A DNA stretch of 64,000 nt from Akkermansia massiliensis. Its GTDB lineage: Bacteria > Verrucomicrobiota > Verrucomicrobiia > Verrucomicrobiales > Akkermansiaceae. The notes beneath the pieces are model-generated. The model saw only the letters and a program-made list of their open reading frames with translations, was not told where the DNA came from and made no database searches. Shown here in pieces: positions 39,280 to 47,274 of the stretch (within the stretch, counting starts at the first letter, position 1; the number at the start of each line of letters is the position of its first letter). The stretch spans positions 1,364,001 to 1,428,000 of the forward strand of contig NZ_CP072036.1 in assembly GCF_018847375.1 (NCBI RefSeq), written 5' to 3'. Position numbers and translations under genes: made by a program.

Positions 39280-39870
39280 ATGAGTGATTCTACAAACAAC
39301 AAGGTGAACGGGCACATCATGAGCCTGCAGCAGTTGATCTCGGCCCCGCTGGTCGCGACGATTGATGCGGACGCGATGTCCACGGAACGCTACATGAAGC
39401 ATTTCATGTCCCTGGCTTTTGAGTCCTACAATCCTGCGGACGGTTCCACGGGGGCGCTGAGGCTCATCAGCTTTAATTTTACGGACAGCGACGCTTCCGG
39501 CGGAGCGGAGAAGAAAGTAAGCGTGCCGCTCATCAGCCTGGTGACGCTGCCGCTGCTGCAAATCAAGCAGGCGGACTTTGACTTTGACATCAATATCATT
39601 GACGCAGTCGCCTCCGCTCCGGACGAACGTTTTTCCCTGAACAAGGGGGAGGTGGATTCCCCCGCCGGGAAAGGGCAGGATGACGGCCTGAACTTCCGCG
39701 CTTCCCTGGCGCCCCAGTCCGGGAGGGGGTCCTCCTCTTCCTCCCTGCAGGCGAACATGAAAATCCATGTCACCATGCAGCAGGCGGACATGCCTTCCGG
39801 CTTGTCCCAATTCCTCCAGCTGACCTCCAGGCCGCATTATGAAGATTCTCCCTCCCAGGAGAAAAAATAA
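39280..39870 (+). CDS. DUF2589-like protein, second copy
   Basis: This 196-residue protein has the same order of features as the first copy but is shorter. It has a helix (SLQQLISAPLVATIDADAMSTERYMKHF), then strands with the shared VSVPLISLVTLPLLQIKQADFDFDINI block (compare ITVPLLTIVPIPYIAINSIDINFKANI in the first copy). A Ser-rich region and a strand (LQANMKIHVTMQQADMPSGLSQFLQL) close it. The ATG at 39280 is used; an upstream in-frame ATG overlaps the preceding gene. The two copies may form a complex or a filament; this is speculation. Confidence 0.72.
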   Translation: MSDSTNNKVNGHIMSLQQLISAPLVATIDADAMSTERYMKHFMSLAFESYNPADGSTGALRLISFNFTDSDASGGAEKKVSVPLISLVTLPLLQIKQADFDFDINIIDAVASAPDERFSLNKGEVDSPAGKGQDDGLNFRASLAPQSGRGSSSSSLQANMKIHVTMQQADMPSGLSQFLQLTSRPHYEDSPSQEKK

Positions 39871-39889
39871 CTAATTGAAAGAAAAAAAC

Positions 39890-40120
39890 ATGGACCAGAA
39901 AACCACTTATTCCTACCAGCGCACTCCGGGGCTTGACTGTCCCAAATGCGGAGTGTATTTCCCCACGACCATTCCGGACCTGTTGTCCGGCGGCATTGAA
40001 TGCCCCCACTGCGGGTTGAAGCTTTCCATTGACCGGAAGGCTTCCGACCACGCCATGCAGGCCCTGGAAAAGTTCCAGGCTACCATTAACAAGCAACTCC
40101 CCGCCGCCTCCCTGTCATGA
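39890..40120 (+). CDS. Small zinc-ribbon protein
   Basis: This 76-residue protein has two CxxC-type knuckles, DCPKCGVYFPTT and ECPHCGLKLSID, which can bind one zinc ion, followed by a short helix. The ATG at 39890 is preferred over a TTG 15 bases earlier. The stop overlaps the next start (ATGA), so the two are translationally coupled. In the DUF2589 cluster it may act as an adaptor. Confidence 0.75.
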   Translation: MDQKTTYSYQRTPGLDCPKCGVYFPTTIPDLLSGGIECPHCGLKLSIDRKASDHAMQALEKFQATINKQLPAASLS

Positions 40121-40470
40121 AGAGACTATTGATCATGCTGTCCGCCGTGCTTTGCATGGCTCTGCCCCCTCTTTCCCGGGCGGAGATGCAGCAGAGGGAA
40201 CCGGGCCAGCTGGCCGCCGCGTGGCGGGACGTGAAGAAGCAAATTTCAGGCGACGGCCAGACCATCCGTGTGAGGGACGGCGCCAGGGCGCTTGAACTGC
40301 TGGGAAAGCTGGGCGTTTTCTCCGTTCCGGAGGATGGCGTGAAGCTGTCCCGCGGCAGCCTGACCATTACCGTCACGCGCGGGAAGAAGGAGGACCGGGT
40401 GTTTTATGTGCTGGCCGTCACGGAAGAGGACGGGACAAGGCGGGAAGTGAAGCTCGTTCCCCCCTCCTGA
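40117..40470 (+). CDS. Small exported protein of unknown function
   Basis: This 117-residue protein has a signal peptide (MKRLLIMLSAVLCMALPPLSRA) and a small mature domain with strands such as GSLTITVTRGKKEDRVFYVLAV. No motif is recognised. It is the last gene of the DUF2589 cluster, overlapping the zinc-ribbon gene by 4 bases, and converges on a DUF3820 gene. Confidence 0.7.
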   Translation: MKRLLIMLSAVLCMALPPLSRAEMQQREPGQLAAAWRDVKKQISGDGQTIRVRDGARALELLGKLGVFSVPEDGVKLSRGSLTITVTRGKKEDRVFYVLAVTEEDGTRREVKLVPPS

Positions 40471-40506
40471 TGACGCAGGAAGAATGCGTTCCTTCCGGAG
40501 GGAAAG

Positions 40507-40827
40507 TTATTCGCTCTCAAAATCCCACACGCGGCGGCGGGCGTTTTTCTTCGTCCGTCCGCCGTTGGCTTTGCGGAAGGGGTCAAAAAGCGGGTCCAGC
40601 CCGTTACCCTTCAGCAGCAGGCACTGTTCCATCAGGCGGCCAAGTTTTCCCTTGGGAAAGCCCTTGGCCTGGAACCACGCTAGGTATTCCTGGGGTACGT
40701 CCATCAGCGGGCAGCCCTTGGGAGGGTACTTGGCGGGGCCGTACATGCCGAAGGGGATGTGTGTCTGCGCGATTTCCTCCACCAGTTGTCTCAAATCTTC
40801 CGCGTCCGGTATTTTGGGATCGTTCAT
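40507..40827 (-). CDS. DUF3820-family protein
   Basis: This 106-residue cytoplasmic protein matches the DUF3820 pattern: IPFGMYGPAKYPPKGCPLMDVPQEYLAWF, then GFPKGKLGRLMEQCLLLKGNGLDPLF. The family has been named a putative quorum-sensing-regulated virulence factor, but its molecular job is not known to me. Its start overlaps the stop of the MenH-like gene by 4 bases, so the two are coupled. Confidence 0.85.
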   Translation of the reverse strand: MNDPKIPDAEDLRQLVEEIAQTHIPFGMYGPAKYPPKGCPLMDVPQEYLAWFQAKGFPKGKLGRLMEQCLLLKGNGLDPLFDPFRKANGGRTKKNARRRVWDFESE

Positions 40828-41528
40828 GGGTTTTGCAGGATGAATTGTTGAAGGCTTTCCGCCAGCCGCGCCGGAGCTTCCAGGGGAAGGCGGTGGCCGG
40901 CGCGGGGGATGATGACGGCTTGTTCCCCCGCCGCACGACGGGCCAGGGCAGTGAATTTGGGATCACGCTCCCCGGCTATCCATAACTGGGGAACAGGGGA
41001 CTGCTTCAGGAGCGGGGCCAGGTTTTCCTGGGCGCCCACGGACCAGTCGATGAAAGCGCGGGAGATGGATTTGCGCCACGGTTTCAGGGAAGAACGGTCC
41101 GGAGGCGGCGGGCCGCCTTCAAATACGCCCTGCGCGTCCCATTCCTTTAAAAAATCCTCCCACGGAGCGGAGAGGCATTTGACGGCCCATTCCGCATCCT
41201 TTGCGCGGCGCGCGGCTTTTTCCGCTTCATCCTCCAGCCCGGGATTGGCACTGACAAATACGGCGCCTTTCCAGAGAGGGGGATGGGCCAGAACGGCCTG
41301 CATGGCCAGCCTGCCTCCCAGGGAATAACCGCAGAGCCAGGGATGCTTGTCCTGGGCGGCTATTTCAGAGCACAGCACGCGCCCCATCTCCTCCAGGCTC
41401 TTGGGGCAGCATTCCAGATACTTCCACAGGTTCAGGGCGCGGGCTTCTATTCCTCCGGCGCGCAGGGCTTCCATGGCGGGCTTCCAGTCCGCCGGAGATC
41501 CCAGGTTACCGTGCAGGAGCCAAAGCAT
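40824..41528 (-). CDS. Alpha/beta hydrolase, MenH-like
   Basis: This 234-residue alpha/beta hydrolase has an oxyanion-hole motif HGNLGSPADW at the N-terminus, a nucleophile elbow GYSLGGRLA (Ser near residue 94) and a C-terminal PRAGHRLPLEAP with the catalytic histidine. The size and the GYSLGGR elbow fit 2-succinyl-6-hydroxy-2,4-cyclohexadiene-1-carboxylate synthase (MenH) of menaquinone synthesis. No other men genes lie nearby, so a general esterase is possible. Confidence 0.7.
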   Translation of the reverse strand: MLWLLHGNLGSPADWKPAMEALRAGGIEARALNLWKYLECCPKSLEEMGRVLCSEIAAQDKHPWLCGYSLGGRLAMQAVLAHPPLWKGAVFVSANPGLEDEAEKAARRAKDAEWAVKCLSAPWEDFLKEWDAQGVFEGGPPPPDRSSLKPWRKSISRAFIDWSVGAQENLAPLLKQSPVPQLWIAGERDPKFTALARRAAGEQAVIIPRAGHRLPLEAPARLAESLQQFILQNP

Positions 41529-41543
41529 GGTGAAAGCCCTTTC

Positions 41544-42149
41544 CTATTTTACGCCATATCCGGCGAGGCCGTTCATAAACATCTGGACGGAAATCATGAT
41601 AAGCACCATGCCCATCATCCGTTCCAGGGCGATCGTCCCTTTTTCCCCCAGCAGGCGCAGGAACTTCTGCGCGATGAAAAGCACCAGTCCGGAGAGGAAC
41701 CAGGCAGTCACGATGGCGCCGGCATAGGTCATCTGGGAGATGCTGTCCGGGCTCTGGGAGGCGTGCAGCATGATGATGGCCAGGGAGGAGGGGCCGGCCA
41801 TCAGGGGCATGGCGATGGGAACGATGAAAGGTTCGTCCTGTCCGGTCGTGCGTCCGGCGGAAGAGAGCATGTCCTTGGCGGGAAAGACCATGCCCAGCGC
41901 CACGAGGAACAGCAGGATGCCCCCGGAAATATTCAGGGTGGACGGTTCCAGCCCCAGCAGGTCCAGCAGGAATTTCCCGGAGAAGAAGAACAGGAGCAGC
42001 AGGCTCAGGGCAAACACAAGCTCCCGCATCAGAATGGCCTTCTGCTGGGCGGGCGAATATTTCTTCAGCATTCCCTGAATCATCGGGGCCAGTCCCACGG
42101 GATCAATGACGATGAACAGGAGAATAACGGTGGAAAGGAAGTCCTGCAT
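41544..42149 (-). CDS. MarC-family integral membrane protein
   Basis: This 201-residue protein has six predicted membrane segments and the family signatures FIVIDPVGLAPMIQG near the start and PIAMPLMAGPSSLAIIM near the middle. MarC/YhgN proteins are conserved but have no settled function; early links to multidrug resistance were not confirmed. It lies 15 bases before the MenH-like gene in the same direction. Confidence 0.9.
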   Translation of the reverse strand: MQDFLSTVILLFIVIDPVGLAPMIQGMLKKYSPAQQKAILMRELVFALSLLLLFFFSGKFLLDLLGLEPSTLNISGGILLFLVALGMVFPAKDMLSSAGRTTGQDEPFIVPIAMPLMAGPSSLAIIMLHASQSPDSISQMTYAGAIVTAWFLSGLVLFIAQKFLRLLGEKGTIALERMMGMVLIMISVQMFMNGLAGYGVK

Positions 42150-42528
42150 GGAGTAAACCCGTTGTAAACGATACGGGCGTGCACGTCAAAGGGAACCGTC
42201 GGCAGCGGAAATTTTCCCCGTCCGGATGGCCGTTTTCTCCACCAGTTCCGGGGCCAGGTAGAAGGTTTGGAAACTCTGCCTTCCGTTCCGGATGGAGACT
42301 GGAAAGACCGGGGGAGGCACAGCCATGGCCGGAAGAGAAAAGGCTTTATAACAGTGGGGGCCGGGGCAGCGCGGCGTTCCTACGGTTCCGGTGTCCGGTG
42401 TTCCCGTTTACGGAGAAAACCGGTTTTCAGGAAGGCGGATTCGGGACGGGGAGGAAAGAAATCCGGTTTGCCCGGCGAAGAGTTTCCGCTCCCTGGGCCG
42501 GGAACGAAGAATGCTTCCGTTTCCGGAG
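42150..42528. other. Intergenic stretch without a recognised gene
   Basis: It is GC-rich with open frames on the plus strand that encode Arg/Gly/Pro-rich sequence typical of non-coding frames. No RNA gene or clear terminator is seen. Confidence 0.5.
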
Positions 42529-42936
42529 TTACAGAAGGAGGTCCTGGATGTTGTCCGAGGAGATGACGCCCGTTTCCGTGGAGGACAGCACGCAGAGAGC
42601 GTCCACCAGGTTTTCCTGGCCCAGAGCCAGGCCGGCTTCTTCCACCAGCACATCGTCAATGTTCAGGGTGGCGATGGAGAGGGGAGCCGTTTCCGGAGCA
42701 GAGGGTTCCATCAGGGCTGCAATGCCGATGACGGCAGCCACCAGGGCCGCCGCCGCGGCGCCCCAGATGCGGAAGGAGTTCCGCTTGAAGTGGTGGATGG
42801 ATTCCACCGGAACGGCGGTGGCGTGTTCTTCCCCGGCAATACGCATCATGACCCTGCGGGCAAAATCATCCCCCGGCGCAGGCTGGGAGGCATGGCCCAG
42901 AATCTGCCAGAGTTTTGTATCGTCCTGTTCGTTCAT
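42529..42936 (-). CDS. Anti-sigma-like single-span membrane protein
   Basis: This 135-residue protein has a cytoplasmic N-terminal helix part (KLWQILGHASQPAPGDDFARRVMMRI), a linker, one membrane segment (WGAAAAALVAAVIGIAALM, about residues 65-83) and a short extracytoplasmic tail. The layout resembles anti-sigma factors and related zinc-finger-less regulators. No sigma-factor gene is adjacent, so the role is unproven. The ATG at 42936 is chosen because the longer in-frame start adds non-conserved sequence. Confidence 0.62.
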   Translation of the reverse strand: MNEQDDTKLWQILGHASQPAPGDDFARRVMMRIAGEEHATAVPVESIHHFKRNSFRIWGAAAAALVAAVIGIAALMEPSAPETAPLSIATLNIDDVLVEEAGLALGQENLVDALCVLSSTETGVISSDNIQDLLL

Positions 42937-43003
42937 TGTGGTGTTTCTGCTGAGGTTTCCATGAATAAAAACACCGGAAAGCGGGTCCGGTTTCTTGGCG
43001 GCG

Positions 43004-43969
43004 TCATTTTTTCCGTTCCGCGGCCTGCCTGATGACGGGGGCCAGCACGGCGGCGATGCGCTCATAGCCGGCCGCGGAGGGATGCAGCCCGTCGCTGGAG
43101 AGTTTTTCCGGAACGTGTCCTGCGGCGTCCGCCATGACGCGGCCCGGTTCCGTGTACAGGAAGCCCTGTTCTGCGGCCAGACGGTTCAGGAGGAGATTGA
43201 TGGCGGCAATGCGTTCCGCGGTATCTTTACGGGCGCTGTTGCGCGGGTAGAAGCCCTGGAGGATGATGACGGCCTTTTTCAGCCTTCCGGTAATTTCCCC
43301 GCAGACGGCGCGGATGCCCTGGAGGATTTCCCCGTCCGTGTTTTCCGCGAGGTTGTTCGTGCCAAGAAGCACCACGCAGACGGCATCGTCCGCCGCTCCG
43401 TCCAGTTCGCCGTGGCGGAGCCGCCACAGGGCGTTTTCCACCCGGTCATAGCCGAAGCCCAGATTGACCGCCCTCATTCCCTCCGTGCACAGGCTCCAGG
43501 TTTCCGGAGATTTCTGGAGGATGTCCCGGTGCGGTTCGTCCACGGGAGGCCCTCCCCAGAAATGCGTGATGGAGTCTCCGATGAAGAGGAGGTCCGGATG
43601 CGTTTTCCTCACCGCGCGGCAAGCGGCTTCGTGCCGGGCCGCCCAGTCGTAAATCATGAAGTCCCTGTTCTGGGTGCAGGGAATCAGCGCGGAAGGAACG
43701 GGCTGGGCGGGAAGAGCTCCGGGCATGATGAAGGTTTCCGGGGCCGTCAGACCGCGCTTCCCCTGGAACAGGCGGAAGCGGATGCGCGTGCCGGGCGGGG
43801 CCTGCACCGGAGCCAGGTAGCGGCCCTGCGTGCAGAGCATGCGGGGGGAAGCCGCATTAACGTCCATCCGGATGACGGCTCCCGCAGGGGCGTTCACCAT
43901 GGTGAGTTCCAGTTCTCCCGCGCCGTTCAGGGCGGCGCGGATGCCGGGGGTTGGAGATGGTTCTGTCAT
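43004..43969 (-). CDS. SGNH/GDSL-family hydrolase
   Basis: The 321-residue protein has an N-terminal beta region of about 95 residues, followed by an SGNH hydrolase domain. Block I is LLFIGDSITHFWGG with the catalytic serine, block III is VVLLGTNNLAENTDGEI and block V is SDGLHPSAAGYERI with the catalytic Asp and His. Such enzymes remove acetyl or acyl groups from carbohydrates or lipids. No signal peptide is evident, so it may be cytoplasmic. Its start overlaps the next upstream gene by 4 bases. A role in deacetylating mucin sugars is possible but not shown. Confidence 0.85.
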   Translation of the reverse strand: MTEPSPTPGIRAALNGAGELELTMVNAPAGAVIRMDVNAASPRMLCTQGRYLAPVQAPPGTRIRFRLFQGKRGLTAPETFIMPGALPAQPVPSALIPCTQNRDFMIYDWAARHEAACRAVRKTHPDLLFIGDSITHFWGGPPVDEPHRDILQKSPETWSLCTEGMRAVNLGFGYDRVENALWRLRHGELDGAADDAVCVVLLGTNNLAENTDGEILQGIRAVCGEITGRLKKAVIILQGFYPRNSARKDTAERIAAINLLLNRLAAEQGFLYTEPGRVMADAAGHVPEKLSSDGLHPSAAGYERIAAVLAPVIRQAAERKK

Positions 43970-45024
43970 GAGACGTCGCGCATGTGCTGGCGCATCTGCC
44001 TGCGGCCGATGGAGTCCGGTCCACGGCCGTCCTGCATGCAGTAGTTTACGGGACGGCTCTGGGAGGCGCCGTGCGGAGCGCCCAGGCGCTTGTCCGGTTC
44101 TGACGGCAGCAGACGCACCACTCTTTTGTTTTTCCAGACCAGCCAGAGCGCCACTACGGCCACCAGTGCGGAGGCGTGCAGGATGATGCCGGCTACATTG
44201 GCCAGGGCAAAGGACATCCAGGCCTTCATCATGGCGTGCAGATGGGATTCACGCGCTTCCTCCGGCTCCTGGATGGTGATGTTGGCTTCCGGGATGCTGG
44301 CGGGGTTGTCCGGGTCCAGCGCGGGCAGGGAAGGCTTGGGGGCGGAGGCCATGTCCGCCTCTGTCCTCCGCGCCAGGGAAATCATGGCTTCAACAAGCTC
44401 GTCCTGCGGGTTGGTGAACCGGGAGGCGTCCTGCTTCACCTGGTACAGGAGGTCCCGCCGCCCCGCATCCCCGAGCTGGGCGCTCAACTCCGGATCCAGC
44501 GCGATCTGGGCGCTTTTAATGTCCCCCATGTGGAAGTGGAGGAGCAGGTTCCGTTCCTTGTTTTTGAATATCTGGCGGGCGATTGTGGGGGCGTTGACGG
44601 AAGGGGGGACTTTCTGCCCGGCCGCGAAGATGCTGACGAACAGGTTGACGTTGTAACGGGATTTGATGAGCTTGATGAGTTCAATGACGTCATTGCTCTC
44701 CACTTCCGTGAGAAGCTTCTGGGGGTCGATCAGGCCCGTGGAGGTGCGGATGTAGTCCGGAAGGAAGTATTCGTTGACGTCCGTGAAATCCTCCGGAACA
44801 GGGTCCACAGCGGGGGAGTCTGCATTGGCGGAGGGTTCCGGGACGGAGGCGGAAGGGGCCACAGCCGCATCCACAGGGGGCAGAAGGGGTGCGTTGGCCT
44901 CCCACCAGGTGCCCTTCATCAGGGATTGCTGGTCACGGGCGTTCCATTTAAGGGCGGGGAGTTCCTGCGCCGGGGCCAAGCACATGGCCGCCGCCAGCAT
45001 GAAGGGGAACAGCAGGAATCTCAT
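43966..45024 (-). CDS. Exported TPM-like protein with C-terminal membrane segment
   Basis: The 352-residue protein has a signal peptide, a Pro/Ala/Ser-rich linker and a central domain of about 120 residues. The line FLPDYIRTSTGLIDPQKLLTEVESNDVIEL..RYNVNLFVSIFAAGQKVP suggests the TPM/YgcG phosphatase-like fold. A membrane segment lies near residues 282-303 (ALANVAGIILHASALVAVVALWLVW), followed by a basic tail. It overlaps its upstream partner by 4 bases. The family call is by pattern only. Confidence 0.65.
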   Translation of the reverse strand: MRFLLFPFMLAAAMCLAPAQELPALKWNARDQQSLMKGTWWEANAPLLPPVDAAVAPSASVPEPSANADSPAVDPVPEDFTDVNEYFLPDYIRTSTGLIDPQKLLTEVESNDVIELIKLIKSRYNVNLFVSIFAAGQKVPPSVNAPTIARQIFKNKERNLLLHFHMGDIKSAQIALDPELSAQLGDAGRRDLLYQVKQDASRFTNPQDELVEAMISLARRTEADMASAPKPSLPALDPDNPASIPEANITIQEPEEARESHLHAMMKAWMSFALANVAGIILHASALVAVVALWLVWKNKRVVRLLPSEPDKRLGAPHGASQSRPVNYCMQDGRGPDSIGRRQMRQHMRDVS

Positions 45025-45641
45025 AGGCCGCCTCCTTTCCGGTTTGCGGGGGGAGGGGGCGTCAACCCGTAGCGCATGGGGTGCCTGACCTTGGAGCGCG
45101 CCTTCCGGGCCACGAGCTGGACGGCGTCTTTCATGATGGAGCCCACGGCCTGGAGCAGCATGCTTTCCCGCAGGGGGATGCGGGCCTTCATGATGGATTT
45201 GTTGATCAGGTCCGGCTCTACGTAGGGATCCAGTTCATACCCCCACATGAAGCAGGCCGTGTCCGTCCGCACGTCCAATACCAGAATCAGGAGCCACTGG
45301 GGGTCCAGCGGGCCCTGGTGGTTGGGGAAGCCGGCTTCGTCCACCGTCAGGTGGTTCATCATCCAGAAGCTGTGGGGAATGAGGGAAAAGGGCTCCAGGA
45401 TGTTGGGGAAATAGACGGAAAGGAGGACGGGGGGAATGCGGCGCTCCAGTTTTTCCAGCAGGGCGTTCAGCTTTACGCGGTCCTGCTGCCGCAGGGCGCC
45501 GGCGTTGTCGCATACGCGGCGGTAGGGGATGGAGTCCCTGCCGTATTTCTTGTCCAGGTTTTCCAGGGAAAAGCCGCAGTGAGGGCACAATGATTCCGCC
45601 CCGCGGTGGAAATTATGTAAACACTTCGGACAAGTCGGCAC
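45021..45641 (-). CDS. Zinc-ribbon protein with TPM-like domain
   Basis: The 206-residue protein starts with a zinc ribbon (CPKCLHNFHRGAESLCPHCGFSLENL). A domain follows that again looks like TPM: an AGALRQQDRVKLNALLEKLERRIPPVLLSVYF block, then PQWLLILVLDVRTDTACFMWGYELDPYV. No signal peptide is present. It is translationally coupled (ATGA) to the exported TPM-like protein, so the pair probably works together across the membrane. Function unknown. Confidence 0.68.
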   Translation of the reverse strand: MPTCPKCLHNFHRGAESLCPHCGFSLENLDKKYGRDSIPYRRVCDNAGALRQQDRVKLNALLEKLERRIPPVLLSVYFPNILEPFSLIPHSFWMMNHLTVDEAGFPNHQGPLDPQWLLILVLDVRTDTACFMWGYELDPYVEPDLINKSIMKARIPLRESMLLQAVGSIMKDAVQLVARKARSKVRHPMRYGLTPPPPANRKGGGL

Positions 45642-45707
45642 GGGGAAAGTTTAAGCACGAAATTCGCTGCCGAAAAGGCTAATTGTCAGAAAGAAATCAT
45701 GTATGTC

Positions 45708-46481
45708 TCAATCTTCCAGATTTTCTTTCGTCACACGGTAAATGGCGGCGCACCTGGGGCAGGTGACTTCCAGCGCCTCTTCCCCCTGGAACAGGTCTTC
45801 CTCCCTTTCCTGAAGCGCCTTGAGCGTCGGCAGGATGCGGTCCAGCGTGCAGCCGCAGTAAAAGCGGAACCGGCGCGTTTCCAGTACTCGGGTATCTTCA
45901 TCTTCTTCCAGATGGGCCATTTTTTCCCGGGTTAGAGAATTCAGCCATTCTTCATCCGCGTCCGGCTGGGCCGTCACCATGGTGTAGCATTCATCCGGCA
46001 GTTCAATGCAGCGCGCGTTTCTCTGTTCGCTCTGCTTGTAGAATTCCTCCACCCACCGGGCGGGGGAGGTTCCCGGAATGGGGACGACGGAGTACCGCGG
46101 TTCAAAGCCCTTGCGGAGCAGGGTGGAGTACAGCGTGTTTTCCTCAGGCTCCTTGATGTCCTGCGTGAAGATGCGCCCCACTACGGATTCCGTCAGGGAG
46201 GAGCCCGTAACGAACAGGTTGGCTACGGCGGGCGTTCTGAGGTTGACCGTCCAGGCGTGCTGTTCCGCCCAGGGCCGCGCGACCATGTAGAGGGTGAAGT
46301 AGGCCATCAGCTCTTTCAGCAGGCTGTCGTAGGGTTCCTCGTTACGCAGGCCGTACTGCATGAGATGAAGGTAGTAGTCTGTGAACAGGGGAGAGAATTT
46401 CGCCTTCAGCGTCAGGCAGTTGCGCCCACGGACAAAGATGGATTCAACCGTAACGAATTCTTCTACCAATTCTTCGCTCAT
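45708..46481 (-). CDS. hslO: Hsp33-like redox-regulated chaperone
   Basis: Hsp33 is a cytoplasmic holdase switched on by oxidation of a zinc-bound cysteine cluster. In this 257-residue protein the C-terminal switch is present: YCGCTLDRI (C-x-C) and VTCPRCAAIYRVT (C-x-x-C). The N-terminal region corresponds to the substrate-binding domain but is divergent, with GSSLTESVVGRIFTQDI in the middle. Length is slightly short of the usual 290 residues. The ATG at 46481 is preferred over an upstream TTG at 46517. Confidence 0.82.
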   Translation of the reverse strand: MSEELVEEFVTVESIFVRGRNCLTLKAKFSPLFTDYYLHLMQYGLRNEEPYDSLLKELMAYFTLYMVARPWAEQHAWTVNLRTPAVANLFVTGSSLTESVVGRIFTQDIKEPEENTLYSTLLRKGFEPRYSVVPIPGTSPARWVEEFYKQSEQRNARCIELPDECYTMVTAQPDADEEWLNSLTREKMAHLEEDEDTRVLETRRFRFYCGCTLDRILPTLKALQEREEDLFQGEEALEVTCPRCAAIYRVTKENLED

Positions 46482-46689
46482 ATCATTCAAATTCGGCCCT
46501 TTCCGGTAGAAAATCAACCGTTCCTCCTGTCATTAGGGCCCGTCATGACAGGTAGGCGCCGCGGGGGCGGCCTCCTTGCCCGGCATGGAAAAGGAGGAAA
46601 AGAGGCTGGCGGGGAAATGGGGGCGCAGGCCCGGCGGCAGCACGCAATACAGTCTTTACCATGCCTTTCCGCGCGTTTAACATGCACCC

Positions 46690-47193
46690 ATGGCAACTGA
46701 CAAGAATATCACCATCCACACTTCCAAGGGCGACATCAAGCTGACGGTATTCGCTTCCAAGACGCCCGTGACGGCGGCTTCCTTTCTGAACCTGGCTTCC
46801 AGGGGCTTCTATGACGGCCTCAAGTTCCACCGCGTGATTCCGAATTTCATGATCCAGGGCGGCGACCCCACCGGCACGGGCATGGGAGGCCCCGGCTACC
46901 GTTTTGAGGACGAGTGCCGCCCGGACCTCAAGCATGACGGCCCCGGCGTGCTTTCCATGGCGAACGCGGGCCCCGGCACCAACGGTTCCCAGTTCTTCAT
47001 CACGCATGTACCTACCGACTGGCTGAACGGCAAGCACACCGTCTTCGGCAAGGTGACGGAAGGCCAGGACGTGGTGGATTCCATCGGGCAGGGGGATACC
47101 ATTTCCGGTATCACGATTGAAGATGGCGCGGATGATCTGTTCACGGAGCAGGCCGACCGCATCGCCGCGTGGAACAAGGTTCTGGACAAATAA
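46690..47193 (+). CDS. Cyclophilin-type peptidyl-prolyl isomerase
   Basis: This 167-residue cyclophilin catalyses cis-trans isomerisation of X-Pro bonds. The family blocks are complete: [50 protein letters not shown] and [18 protein letters not shown]. The catalytic arginine (FHRVI) and the Phe/Gln/His binding residues are there. No signal peptide, so cytoplasmic. It precedes the second ABC-F gene by 81 bases. Confidence 0.96.
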   Translation: MATDKNITIHTSKGDIKLTVFASKTPVTAASFLNLASRGFYDGLKFHRVIPNFMIQGGDPTGTGMGGPGYRFEDECRPDLKHDGPGVLSMANAGPGTNGSQFFITHVPTDWLNGKHTVFGKVTEGQDVVDSIGQGDTISGITIEDGADDLFTEQADRIAAWNKVLDK

Positions 47194-47274
47194 GCTTATC
47201 CGGCTTTTCCTGGCGGCGGAACAGGCGATGCAACGCCGCGTTCCGCCGCCTTCCTCTCTCTACTCATTCGGTAC

